Source of the DNA: CAZJYI01 sp964550025
Lineage (GTDB): Bacteria; Verrucomicrobiota; Kiritimatiellia; UBA8416; CAYOBW01
Direction: 5' to 3'
Length of the DNA: 64,000 nt
NCBI GenBank assembly: GCA_964550025.1
Contig: CAZJYI010000030.1
Location: forward strand, 1 to 64,000
The notes under the pieces were generated by a model. It was not told the DNA's origin and made no database searches. It was given only the letters and a program-made list of their open reading frames with translations. Both the position numbers and the translations under genes were made by a program. Positions within the stretch are counted from its first letter, which is position 1, and each line of letters starts with the position of its first letter. Below, one piece after another: positions 51,281 through 59,911 of the stretch.

Positions 51281-51436
51281 TCAGATCGCCTTTCCGCACT
51301 CCTGGCAGAACTTCGAGTCCTCCTCGTTCAGCTTGCCGCACTCCCTGCATCTGATCATGACGACTTTGTCCTGTCTGCCCGCGCCGAGATTGATGTCTGC
51401 TTCGTCAAGAGCATCCTTCACCATGCCGCCGGCCAT
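51281..51436 (-). CDS. Small zinc-ribbon protein
   Basis: A 51-residue frame from ATG 51436 ending in MIRCRECGKLNEEDSKFCQECGKAI. The two CxxC pairs form a classical zinc ribbon, as in many small bacterial proteins where a short helix (MVKDALDEADINL) precedes the ribbon. The frame continues upstream without a stop, so the true start may be earlier, or the gene may be the 3' end of a broken one. It follows the sulfatase-modifying-factor-like gene (stop 51564) by about 130 bp in a different frame. Confidence 0.5.
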   Translation of the reverse strand: MAGGMVKDALDEADINLGAGRQDKVVMIRCRECGKLNEEDSKFCQECGKAI

Positions 51437-51563
51437 GCGAGTGTAGGGTTCGAGCTCGGATCGTGCCTGCCGCGGGTTCAGGACGACGCCCGATCCGGCC
51501 AGGCCTCGTCCCCGGATGCTCTTGCTCCGATCTGCGTCCCCTCTTGCGTCGCCGCGTCTCCAG

Positions 51564-52631
51564 CTATGGCGCACTTCGTACGAGGCGAAAACCCAGGGAG
51601 TAGCCGTCGGTGTTGGGTCGATAGTTTCCGCGATTTGCGATGCGACACTGTTCGGCGTGGTACACCCAGTCGCCGCCGCGGTTGACACGGAACTCGTTTG
51701 ACCCTGGACCGCGCGGGTCCGTGCCGGGCGAAGTTGAGTAGTACGCGTGTTCGTACCCGTCCCAGCACCATTCCCGGATATTCCCCGCCATGTCGTACAG
51801 GCCGTACCCGTTGGGTGCAAATGCACCCACTGGACTGGTGTGGGGCTCCGAGGCATCGCTGTAATCCGGGTGATAGCCCGTGGTCGCGCTTGTGTCGTAG
51901 CTGTAGCTTGCGGGGGCTGCAACGTAATTCGCTCGCGTGTGCTGGATGGTGTTGGCGCCGGCCCAGGGAAAGCGTCGACCGGTTGCTCCGCCACGGGCCG
52001 CCTTTTCCCACTCCGCTTCCGTCGGCAGGCGGTAGCCGTTCGCCGTCCAGGCGACCAGCGTGTTCGACAGATCCTCTTTGCCGGTTCGATACACGAGTGC
52101 GATGGGCTTCGTCTGCGTGTAGTAGCACGGTGTGCGATCCTCCATCTCGCTGCGCGCGTTGGCCCACTTGACGCATTCGTACCACGTGACATTGTACACT
52201 GGATGGCTGGCCTCCTTGCCATCGCCGTCCGAAGCGGCGATATCGTATCCATTTGTCGCCGCCCAGTTCGCCACCTCATCCCACTTCGCCTTCGTCACTT
52301 CGTATTGGTCCATATAGAGAGCGCTGACGGTCACCGTGTGCAGAGGCCGTTCATGGGTGCCCGCCTCGTAAAACGTGTCGCCCATGACAAAGTCACCGGA
52401 TGGAACGAGGACCATGCCGTTGACGACGTCCGCCATGCCGTCGGCGCCCATGCTCGCCCGCAGGGCAGCCAACTCCTGTTTCGTAGTCAGCAGCTCCTGG
52501 TAGATTTCCTCCAGCGTGTGCATGGTCGGGGCCGGTCCGTTGGTTGGGTCCAACTCGCCCGCATGGGCGCGGCTCATCGCCAGCATCGCCACCACTATGG
52601 CTCCTATGACCGTCCGTTTCGCCGTCTTCAT
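51564..52631 (-). CDS. Secreted FGE-sulfatase/SUMF1-fold protein
   Basis: A 355-residue exported protein. ATG 52631 is chosen (GGAAAGGGCGAG upstream, signal peptide to SRAHAG); an ATG 12 codons earlier is possible. A short coiled coil (LEEIYQELLTTKQELAALRA) precedes a full FGE-sulfatase domain: GMVLVPSGDFVMGD, VTVSALYMDQYEVTKAKWDE, YRLPTEAEWEKAARGG, NGYGLYDMAGNIREWCWD and GFRLVRS. Formylglycine-generating enzymes need two Cys; here the C-terminal GGDWVYHAEQCRIANR keeps one only. Relatives with this pattern act as binding or other activating proteins. No sulfatase gene is in the window. Confidence 0.85.
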   Translation of the reverse strand: MKTAKRTVIGAIVVAMLAMSRAHAGELDPTNGPAPTMHTLEEIYQELLTTKQELAALRASMGADGMADVVNGMVLVPSGDFVMGDTFYEAGTHERPLHTVTVSALYMDQYEVTKAKWDEVANWAATNGYDIAASDGDGKEASHPVYNVTWYECVKWANARSEMEDRTPCYYTQTKPIALVYRTGKEDLSNTLVAWTANGYRLPTEAEWEKAARGGATGRRFPWAGANTIQHTRANYVAAPASYSYDTSATTGYHPDYSDASEPHTSPVGAFAPNGYGLYDMAGNIREWCWDGYEHAYYSTSPGTDPRGPGSNEFRVNRGGDWVYHAEQCRIANRGNYRPNTDGYSLGFRLVRSAP

Positions 52632-52672
52632 CTCGCCCTTTCCGTTCAAGTGCTTTGTTTCGACCATGTCTC

Positions 52673-54019
52673 TCAAGCTGGTACTTCCACCGCATCCCCC
52701 CGGTCGACCGTTCGCCGCACGAGCAGTCCGATGGCGCACCACATGCCGACGGCGCCTTCGCGCGGGTAGAACGTCTGGCTGCCGACGGCTGCGATCAGGA
52801 GTGCCAGGACGAGCGAGAGCGCGACGCCGCCCACGGCCGCGTTGAGGTCGTCTTCGCGATCCAGGAACAGGCGCAGGGCGTAGCCGAGGACGACGATGTA
52901 GAACGGGATCACGCACAGGAACCCCACGAGCCCGTTGTCGAGCAGCATCTCGAGGTAAGCATTGTGAGGGTGGGGGAACTCCTCCTCCATGTCGGTCAAC
53001 AGGGTGTAGGCCAGTCCCGTGCGTTTCATGGCCTGCCGCCCGTGGCCAATCACGGGGGATTTGCCGATTTCCTTGATCACGTAGGGCCAGATGAGGCTGC
53101 GGCCGGAGGTGATCTCGTAGGTGTCCGCCTGCATCTTGACCGGGCCGCGATTGGTTCCGAAACCGGCGGTCATACGTTCCGCGACGCCGGGCAGAAAGAG
53201 AACGACACAGAGGGCGAGGAGGGGGGGGAGAATGAGAAGCCGGCGCCAGCGCAGCATGCAAAGAACCAGCCCGACCAGCCCCCACGTCGCGTAGCCGGTT
53301 CGACCCGCGGTGAGCGCCTGGCCCACGGCGAGAATCGCGGCCGACCCGAGGATGGCCAGTTTGAAGAGCCGCCGACGAAAGTGCACCAGGGCGGAGACCA
53401 CGGCCCAAAATGCGCCGGCCAGCAGCATTGACATGTTGACGCGGTGATAGCCGACTTCGCGCAGGATGATTTTGGCGCTTCTGTCGCCCAGATCACCCCC
53501 CGACAGCGCATACCGGATCGGCATCCAGCGGATGACCTGGACGGCCAGCAGGACATAGACGATGAGCATACAGGCCAGTGCCATGCGCGTGCGCGCGCGG
53601 GTCCGGCATCCATCGTACAGCAGGGCGCCCGGCAGCACCCACTTGATGCAGTTGATCAGGTATTCGCTTACGAGGTAGGCGCTGCTGTAGTCCTCGAGGC
53701 CCGACCGGTCCAGCCAGAGCCGGGAGAAGCTCGCCAGGATGACGAGGAAGTAGAGGAACAGCATGACCACCAGGCGGGGCGGCAGATCGAACTTCAGGCC
53801 TTCCGCGCGGCGCCGGTAGAACCAGGCGAGAAGAACGACCAGCATGAGCACGTTCCATGGATTGAGCCCCTGGATACCGCCCATGCTGTTGGGCATGTCG
53901 GGATGCTCGACCACGGCCATCAGCAGGATGGCGCCGCACAGGGAGACGAACCAGTCACGCCAGGCGTAGAGCGAGAGCGCCCCGACGTACATAAGCAGAA
54001 GCATGACGCGGATAGACAT
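52673..54019 (-). CDS. Wzy/O-antigen ligase-like polymerase
   Basis: A 448-residue membrane protein with about eleven helices. The WzyC-type periplasmic loop contains the conserved pattern TSGRSLIWPYVIKEIGKSPVIG and later FPHPHNAYLEMLLDNGLVG with the HNAYLE signature of O-antigen ligases and polymerases. It starts 4 bp after the stop of the gene upstream; a TTG start 8 codons earlier is possible. Together with Wzx it would polymerise repeat units in the periplasm. It might instead act as a ligase, which sequence alone cannot exclude. Confidence 0.85.
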   Translation of the reverse strand: MSIRVMLLLMYVGALSLYAWRDWFVSLCGAILLMAVVEHPDMPNSMGGIQGLNPWNVLMLVVLLAWFYRRRAEGLKFDLPPRLVVMLFLYFLVILASFSRLWLDRSGLEDYSSAYLVSEYLINCIKWVLPGALLYDGCRTRARTRMALACMLIVYVLLAVQVIRWMPIRYALSGGDLGDRSAKIILREVGYHRVNMSMLLAGAFWAVVSALVHFRRRLFKLAILGSAAILAVGQALTAGRTGYATWGLVGLVLCMLRWRRLLILPPLLALCVVLFLPGVAERMTAGFGTNRGPVKMQADTYEITSGRSLIWPYVIKEIGKSPVIGHGRQAMKRTGLAYTLLTDMEEEFPHPHNAYLEMLLDNGLVGFLCVIPFYIVVLGYALRLFLDREDDLNAAVGGVALSLVLALLIAAVGSQTFYPREGAVGMWCAIGLLVRRTVDRGDAVEVPA

Positions 54020-54023
54020 GTGA

Positions 54024-55262
54024 TCAGTTACTCGTTGCTCCAAGCAGGTTGGTCACGGCGTAGAAAAGCTGAGCCTGCGGCCACCGCAGAAACGGTACGG
54101 TGTGGCGGAAACCGCCCAGGTGGACGCGCGTGACGAAATGGCCTGCGCGCACGCGGTGGTGCTTGTACAGGCGGGTAGCCAGATCCCTTGCCATGTCGAA
54201 GGCCTCCGGGATGTGGCCGCCGAGCAGGCAGCCGAGGGTGATGGCCTCGGCGAAGTTGTACATTTCGAGGCGGACAAGCTGCGTGCGGGGGGCGACGGCA
54301 AACGGCTTGGGGTTGCCCTCGGCGTCAAAGAGCTTCTGCCTGTAGTAGGTGTAGCCGTTGTCGATGGCCGCGGCAACATCCTCGCGTTGCAGGTGACGGT
54401 TCGCTTTGAAGAGGTTCTTGAGGACGAAGCAGGTGTGAAAATGATCGATGAAGGCCTCGTTCGGGCTGTCGAGGGCGTAGAGCCAAGAACCGTCAGGGTT
54501 CTGGCTTTCGAGGATGAAGTTGACGTTGCCGACGGCCTTGTCGCGGTAGCTGCTGACGTCGAAGCGCCGCCAGGCTTCGCTCAGGACGTACGCCCGGTAC
54601 GCGCTGGCGTTGACGACCTTGCTCGTGTCGTTGGGGGAGTAGCTGCCGGCCGTCGCCGTCTCGGACGTCGGGGTGTCGTGCAGGTCTTCGCTGACGAATC
54701 TCGCGGCAGAGGCGGCGGCGTCGCGCCAGCGCGCGTCCCTGGTGGCGTCGTGCAGGGCAAGAAGCGCTTCGAAGCAGTAGGGCGTGGCCGTGATGTAGGG
54801 CGTGTTCTTCTTCCACAGTCCCGAGTTGTTCTGCCAGTCGAACGGGTATCCCCAGCAGTGCCCGCTATATCCCGGGATGCTGGTCTGCAGAAGGTCTTCC
54901 GCCAGCTCGACGGCGCGTTCCAGGAAGCCCTCTTGCGGGGAGACGGCGTGCAGGTTGAGAAAGGCCAGCAGGAGTTGCGCGTCCGCCGTGGCGTAGCGCT
55001 GCTTGCGCACCAGGGCGGCGCGCAGTCCAGGGCAGAGGATCTCCATCAGCAGGACGGGGGCGACAAGGGGCAGCCCGAGGAGACGCCTCCGGTAGTAGGT
55101 ACGCCTGGCAAACAGCCCATACCGGGTGCCCCAGACATCGTACGGATCGTAGCTCGCGTACCCGTGCCGCCCCAGCCAGTCGGAGAAATCCCGCGCCATG
55201 GCCCAGAGGTCGGAAGAGGAGCAATACGATGTTTCCTGCGCGTTACTACGTTCTCTCGCCAT
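54024..55262 (-). CDS. (Alpha/alpha) barrel protein of the EPS locus
   Basis: A 412-residue protein with the helical-hairpin rhythm of (alpha/alpha)6 toroids: LLLAFLNLHAVSPQEGFLER, YITATPYCFEALLALHDATR, NVNFILESQNPDGSWLYALD and CFVLKNLFKANRHLQ. The N-x-D-G-S-W motif is typical of terpene-cyclase/glycosidase-like repeats, and members of this group are regularly found in exopolysaccharide loci. No signal peptide is seen. It may be a carbohydrate-processing enzyme or a binding protein. The first ATG is uncertain; MARDFSDWL at 55199 is an alternative. Confidence 0.65.
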   Translation of the reverse strand: MARERSNAQETSYCSSSDLWAMARDFSDWLGRHGYASYDPYDVWGTRYGLFARRTYYRRRLLGLPLVAPVLLMEILCPGLRAALVRKQRYATADAQLLLAFLNLHAVSPQEGFLERAVELAEDLLQTSIPGYSGHCWGYPFDWQNNSGLWKKNTPYITATPYCFEALLALHDATRDARWRDAAASAARFVSEDLHDTPTSETATAGSYSPNDTSKVVNASAYRAYVLSEAWRRFDVSSYRDKAVGNVNFILESQNPDGSWLYALDSPNEAFIDHFHTCFVLKNLFKANRHLQREDVAAAIDNGYTYYRQKLFDAEGNPKPFAVAPRTQLVRLEMYNFAEAITLGCLLGGHIPEAFDMARDLATRLYKHHRVRAGHFVTRVHLGGFRHTVPFLRWPQAQLFYAVTNLLGATSN

Positions 55263-55284
55263 GTTTGCTCATCGCCCGACTCAT

Positions 55285-55403
55285 GTGGCCCGCTTCTGCC
55301 GGAAGCGGGCTGCGGCAGTGGGAAGAACGTACTGCGACCGGAGGAAGCCCGCGCTTCCGCCCGTGGCGGACGGGCTACAGGTCCTCCGCAACAGGGACTA
55401 GCT
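55285..55403. repeat. Family I palindromes, second site
   Basis: Starts GCCCGCTTCTGCCGGAAGCG, a perfect hairpin also seen at 44147, and ends with CCGCAACAGGGACTAGCT, a word shared with 59692-59710. It fills the gap between the Wzc-like gene and the toroid gene. Confidence 0.65.
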
Positions 55404-55439
55404 CACGCTCACAATCGGAATCCCCATTCGGACTGGGCC

Positions 55440-57653
55440 CTAGCTCCGCCGGATGAGCACCGACCCCAGGACGGTTGCGTCGGACTCCTTGAGGCGTTGC
55501 CGGGTCCGGCGCAATTCGTCGGACCGCTCCCGGTCCGCGTCGACGACAACGATCACACTGTCCATGCGCCCGGCGAACCGCAACGAAGGGCTCATTTCGC
55601 GCAGGGCCGGTACGTGGTAGACGATGAAGTCGTAGGATGTTCCCCTGGATTCGTCGATGAGGTCGGACAGGGCCTGTGCCGTGCTTGTCTGCGACATATC
55701 AGCCTTGACAGGCGGTATGACCAGCAGGAACAGGTTCGATTGTTCCGCGGTCTCGCTGCCGCGTGCGAGTGGCTCCACCCTGGCGTGGGCGGGGCGCGAT
55801 TCGGACAATCCCCGGATGCCGGCCTCGTCGAACTCGGCGTCGATGAGCAGCACGCGGCTCTTGCCGTTGCGCGCCAGGAACAGCGCCAGTTCGGCTGCCA
55901 CGCTTGTGGTTGCCGTACGGGTAGAGCCCGAAGCGACCCCGACCAGGTAGGTCTGGCCCTTCACGCGGCTTGAGGCGTCCACCAGGCTGTTTCGGACATC
56001 CTCGAAATACGCGCTATGCTCGTAGTGCACCTCCCACAAGGTCTTCTGGACCGAAGGCGCTTCCTCTTTGGCCAGTGCCGGGAGGAGCCGGGCTTTGCCC
56101 CGTTTGCGCGGGAACAGCCCGGCCACACGCCTCGGCACAAAGGGAACGACGGTCAGCACGGGTCTGTTGAGGATCTCGCGGGTCGTTGCCGGATCGCGCA
56201 TGGCCTGGTCTGCCATCAGTTCGGAAACGAACGCCAGGCCCACACCCGCGCCCACGGCCAGGATCATCACGAGCAGCATTTTGTGCAGCGTGTGCGCGCC
56301 CAGGGGCAGGACGGGGAGCGTCGCCTTCTGAACGATGCTGATGTTCGAGACCTTGCTCAGGCTGAGGGCGTCGTCGATGCGCGCCTTTTCGAGGCTGCGC
56401 GAGAAGTACAGGTAGTTGTTCTCCTCCAGCTCCTTCTTTCTCTCGAGTTGGCGGATCTCGGTTTCCAGGTCGTCCACGCGTTTTGCCTCTTCGATCGTTT
56501 CCTGCAGTTGCTTGCTCAGGGCGGCCGTCTTGGCCTCGAGTGCCGCCCGTCTTGCCGTCTGCTGCTGGACGACCGAGACACGACTGTCCTGGGTGGCGCC
56601 CGGCATGTCGATCAACATGGCGCCGGGGTAATCGCGCGCGATGCGCTGTTCGAGCTCGGTAATCTGCTGTCGCACGTTTCGGACCGGTGTGCTGTCGCGC
56701 GTGTAGGTTGCCAGGAGTTGGCGTTCCCGTTCCCGCAGGCTTACCAGGTTGGCGCACAGCGCCTCCAGTTCCGCCTGGGAGCCGGTAGAGCGCTTTGGTT
56801 GCTCCGCGGTCTCCTCTTCCCGCTTGGGGATGGTGTCGGACGGCAGATGGCCGGCTTTGGCCTCGGCCAACGCCAGTTCAGAGTCCCTCAGCTGCTTTCG
56901 CAGGTCCTCGATGGCGAGGGACAGGGCACTCTTGGACTCCTCGGTGGAGATGACCCCCGCCTCCTGGCGCCGGCGGCGCAACTCGTTCTCGGTTTCGTGC
57001 AGGCGCGCTTTGAGCTGGTCGGTTTGCTGGGCGAGAAACTCGTACGCGTCACCCCCGCGATGCACCTCGTAGTGCTTCTGCAGGTAAGCATCGATCAGCC
57101 GGCTGAGCACGTCCTGCGCCAGGGTCGGCGTCGGCGCCGCGTAGTAGAGCTTGATGACGTTGCTCCGGTTCGGCACCTCGATCGTGAGGCTGTCCTGGAT
57201 CAACATCGCGGCGAATCCCGCGTCCGCCGGCGCGTCGCCGTCTTTTGAAAAGAGGCCCTTGGGCAGACGTAGCCCCCAGCGGTTCAAGCGCATGCTGTCG
57301 CGACCGGAGTCGGTGATCGTTCTCGGCCCGACGGCCTTCGCCACCGTTTCGGCGATGCCGAGACTGGAGAATATCTCCGCCTCGGAGTTGATGATGCTCT
57401 GACCTCGCAGGTTGGGGGAAATGACCCGGTCGCCCGTGCCTTCTCCCGTGAGAAGGGAGCTCTCCGTTACGTACCTGACCATGAGCCGGGCTTCCGACTG
57501 GAATGTGCGCTTCGCCGTCAGGTAGACGAGCACGGCGCCGACCGCACCGCAGAGCGCGAAGGCCATTACCATCCGCCTGTAGCGCATGTAGAGAGCGACA
57601 ATCTCATCCCTCGATAGCGACGGCAGACCGCCCTGTGTCGATGGCTCCGGCAT
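55440..57653 (-). CDS. Wzc/GumC-like chain-length protein with degenerate kinase domain
   Basis: A 737-residue inner-membrane protein. A Wzz domain (about 15-130; two helices at 29-46 and about 457-477) surrounds a long periplasmic coiled coil (about 205-430). The cytoplasmic C-terminal part (about 540-737) has the order of a tyrosine-kinase (BY-kinase) fold, but Walker A reads VASGSTRTATTSVAAELA and lacks the GK[ST] Lys, Walker A' is LLIDAEFDEAG, and Walker B is YDFIVYHVPAL. No C-terminal Tyr cluster is present. It probably sets chain length and gates Wza export without kinase activity. The start follows AGGAG. Confidence 0.85.
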   Translation of the reverse strand: MPEPSTQGGLPSLSRDEIVALYMRYRRMVMAFALCGAVGAVLVYLTAKRTFQSEARLMVRYVTESSLLTGEGTGDRVISPNLRGQSIINSEAEIFSSLGIAETVAKAVGPRTITDSGRDSMRLNRWGLRLPKGLFSKDGDAPADAGFAAMLIQDSLTIEVPNRSNVIKLYYAAPTPTLAQDVLSRLIDAYLQKHYEVHRGGDAYEFLAQQTDQLKARLHETENELRRRRQEAGVISTEESKSALSLAIEDLRKQLRDSELALAEAKAGHLPSDTIPKREEETAEQPKRSTGSQAELEALCANLVSLRERERQLLATYTRDSTPVRNVRQQITELEQRIARDYPGAMLIDMPGATQDSRVSVVQQQTARRAALEAKTAALSKQLQETIEEAKRVDDLETEIRQLERKKELEENNYLYFSRSLEKARIDDALSLSKVSNISIVQKATLPVLPLGAHTLHKMLLVMILAVGAGVGLAFVSELMADQAMRDPATTREILNRPVLTVVPFVPRRVAGLFPRKRGKARLLPALAKEEAPSVQKTLWEVHYEHSAYFEDVRNSLVDASSRVKGQTYLVGVASGSTRTATTSVAAELALFLARNGKSRVLLIDAEFDEAGIRGLSESRPAHARVEPLARGSETAEQSNLFLLVIPPVKADMSQTSTAQALSDLIDESRGTSYDFIVYHVPALREMSPSLRFAGRMDSVIVVVDADRERSDELRRTRQRLKESDATVLGSVLIRRS

Positions 57654-57712
57654 GGTGTCTTGCTCCTTTTGCGTTGTTATTCGTCTGGGTCGTCACTCAC
57701 GTACGATGCATG

Positions 57713-58756
57713 CTATGTCCCGTGTCTGTAGACGACGGAACCCATGGCGCGCAGCAACGGCACGGGTAGCATCCGGATGAGGACGCCGTGCCATCCGGAC
57801 GTTCGATCCCTGCTTCTGACAAAGGCCCGTGCCGCCATGTTGTACCGGTAGTAGGATACCTCGAATTCGCGCGCGCCGAAACTCCTTTTGAACTGTTGCA
57901 GGCCGGTGTTGCCCGGCGATGTTCTCCCGAAGCACATTGAGGTGAAGCCGTCGTCGGCGTATGAACGGATGGCGTGCCACATGACCAGGTTGTTGGGACG
58001 CATGGGGTGCGATGCCCTGAGGGAGGCAGCGTACTTGAGCATGGCGCTCTGTCCAAAGTGCAGGAAAACACCTCCGGCAATCGCCTTTCCGTCGTGCCTC
58101 GCCAGCACAAGCCGTCCCCTGCCGGCCTCTAGAATCTGCTTCTGTATGCCGTGAAAGAACCGCGGCGGTTGGGGTGGGAGACCGTGCCGGCGGCGCGTCC
58201 GGCAGTGCAGGCGGTAGTAGGTCTCCATGGCCGCCGGGTCGCTCGCCGCCTCTGTTTGGACGTCGCACTTCTCAGCCTTCCGGATGGCCGTGCGCACCTC
58301 CTGTTTGAAACGGTCGAACACCTCCGAGCCGCCCCCGGTGAGATCCAGGCGGTGCGACCGGTAGGCAACGGCCGGCAGCGCGTCGGGGATGCCCAGGGAG
58401 CCGGTTCTGAACTCGGCGTATTTCCACCCGCGCTCGGCGCCGAACCGCGCAACCGCGTCCAGCAGTTCCTGGCCGGTTTCGCCGTCGGGCGGGATGATGC
58501 CGCAGAAATCCGAATAGGGGAGGGACACGCCGCGGCGGCCCGTGATCGGGGACGACGCCTCCATGAATGCCGCCAGCGCCGAAAGCCGGTCTCCCGTGTC
58601 GCGGCGCACGAAGTAGTTCGGCGTGAACCCGTATGTTTCGTGCAGAACGGCGGCCCATTCCCGGGAGTGGAAGACACAGTGACCGGGGCATTCCAGTACC
58701 CGTTCGTTCCAGTCGGGCACCTCCAGCGGGTTCGTTATTTCGAAAGCAGTACTCAT
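57713..58756 (-). CDS. FemAB-type acyltransferase of the EPS/PEP-CTERM kind
   Basis: A 347-residue protein of the FemAB/GNAT_6 superfamily. The signatures are HCVFHSREWAAVLHETYGF at the N-terminus, VSLPYSDFCGIIPPDGE, and the C-terminal GNAT core AIAGGVFLHFGQSAMLKYAA and NLVMWHAIRSYADDGFTSM, then GLQQFKRSFGA. Related proteins are standard companions of exosortase and EPS loci, where they may acylate or aminoacylate the polymer. ATG 58756 (MSTAFEI) is chosen because the longer frame runs into the next gene. Start context is weak. Confidence 0.85.
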   Translation of the reverse strand: MSTAFEITNPLEVPDWNERVLECPGHCVFHSREWAAVLHETYGFTPNYFVRRDTGDRLSALAAFMEASSPITGRRGVSLPYSDFCGIIPPDGETGQELLDAVARFGAERGWKYAEFRTGSLGIPDALPAVAYRSHRLDLTGGGSEVFDRFKQEVRTAIRKAEKCDVQTEAASDPAAMETYYRLHCRTRRRHGLPPQPPRFFHGIQKQILEAGRGRLVLARHDGKAIAGGVFLHFGQSAMLKYAASLRASHPMRPNNLVMWHAIRSYADDGFTSMCFGRTSPGNTGLQQFKRSFGAREFEVSYYRYNMAARAFVRSRDRTSGWHGVLIRMLPVPLLRAMGSVVYRHGT

Positions 58757-58779
58757 GTCGCGGGCCTGAGTGAGAAGGC

Positions 58780-59502
58780 CTAGAACGAGTAGAACAGGTC
58801 TCCCGACGAGCTGACGCCTACGCCGAGGCGGGGCATGATGCGGTTGACGTGCTGCTCGACCCACTGGTTCACCTTGGCGATGCGGGTCCTGGGAACATAC
58901 ACAATGTCGAACGGTTGCAGGTAGAAGACGGGGACTTCCTCGCCTCTCAGGGCCGGCTTGAGATCCAGCTTGAACCCCTTGCGTTTTCCGTCCCTGTGCC
59001 GGATCACCACGACGCTGCACATCTTGGCCTCGGTTTCGAAGAAGCCGCCCGCCTCAACGATGGCGTCCAGCGCGGTGATGGGGTAGGAGGCAACGACGCG
59101 CCCCGGCACGTTGACGGCGCCTGCCACAAACACGGGTGCCATCGATCGTACGACGACGGATGTCTCCTTCACCTGCAGATGCCGGGAGTAGAGCTCCGTG
59201 ATCTCCTTTTGCAGGCCTTCCACCGTTTTGCCGGCGGCCTCGTAGTCGCCGATCAGCCCGAGGGTGATCTTGCCGTCGCGCCGGATCGGCTGGCTCGTGT
59301 TCAGGTCGGGGGCCCCGAGACAGACGATCTCCAGCTCGTCACCCGCCGAGAGCATCATTGTGCCGGGGCGGTGCGAGTGCTCCTCAGGCCGCCAACGGCG
59401 CGCACCCGTGGAAAGGCAGCCGCCGAGGAACAGAGGCGGGATGAGCAGGAGCAAAAGTACCGAGGTGAGAGAGACAACCCGACTGGTCTGGTAAGAGCGC
59501 AT
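58780..59502 (-). CDS. Wza-like polysaccharide export lipoprotein
   Basis: A 240-residue outer-membrane export protein. The signal peptide ends in lipobox LGGC (Cys29). The Poly_export domain is MLSAGDELEIVCLGAPDLNT with the RRDGKITLGLIGDYEAAGKT strand; an SLBB domain follows (VFVAGAVNVPGRVVASYPIT). The tail after the second SLBB strand, NQWVEQHVNRIMPRLG, is short and may form the pore helix of this shorter class. It would form the outer-membrane channel with the Wzc-like protein. The start has an AAAGGA site. Confidence 0.93.
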   Translation of the reverse strand: MRSYQTSRVVSLTSVLLLLLIPPLFLGGCLSTGARRWRPEEHSHRPGTMMLSAGDELEIVCLGAPDLNTSQPIRRDGKITLGLIGDYEAAGKTVEGLQKEITELYSRHLQVKETSVVVRSMAPVFVAGAVNVPGRVVASYPITALDAIVEAGGFFETEAKMCSVVVIRHRDGKRKGFKLDLKPALRGEEVPVFYLQPFDIVYVPRTRIAKVNQWVEQHVNRIMPRLGVGVSSSGDLFYSF

Positions 59503-59570
59503 GGCACATGGTCCTTTCTTGTTCTGGGTGCGCCAGATAGCGGTTCACTTGTTCCTGTTGTGGAAAGCCA

Positions 59571-59710
59571 GTAGCCCGTCCGCCATGGGCGGAAACGCGG
59601 GCCTCCCCCTGACGATACGCTTTCGCGTCCGTTCCAGCCCGCTTCCGTCCGGCCACGGGCGGAGGGCTACATGAGAGCGCACGCAACCGCTTCCCGCAGC
59701 AGGAACTAGC
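59571..59710. repeat. Family I palindromes, third site
   Basis: GTAGCCCGTCCGCCATGGGC begins the element, and CCCGCAGCAGGAACTAGC ends it, matching the end of the copy at 55285-55403. Bases 59503-59911 contain only this and a terminator. Confidence 0.6.
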
Positions 59711-59860
59711 TTGCAGACTCCGTCCCCGTCAATTATGCAGAACACAATTGACCTCTCCCCTCGCCCCGGAGACCCATCATGGCGGAAACGCTATCAACGG
59801 CGGCGTGGGAAGTAAAGTGTAGAGTGGGAGAGGGAAGTGGCGGGTGGCGGGTGAAAAGAA

Positions 59861-59885
59861 GAAGCGCCCCGTTGAGGGGCGCTTC
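59861..59885 (-). terminator. Rho-independent terminator after the surface-protein gene
   Basis: On the minus strand a perfect 10-bp stem GAAGCGCCCC / GGGGCGCTTC with loop TCAAC is followed by TTCTTTTC, a U-rich tract, 27 bp after the stop of the VPD-G sorted protein. Confidence 0.85.
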
Positions 59886-59911
59886 ACTTCGTCGTCAGGT
59901 TGGTAGCCGAC

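Noticed and set aside
51437..52279. Upstream extension of the zinc-ribbon frame across the SUMF1-fold gene
   Set aside because: It is out of frame with a well-supported gene and rich in Arg/Thr/Pro without domain signals.
54102..55973. 623-codon plus-strand frame opposite the toroid and Wzc-like genes
   Set aside because: Antisense shadow spanning two real genes and a repeat; Val/Gly/Arg-rich with no family resemblance.
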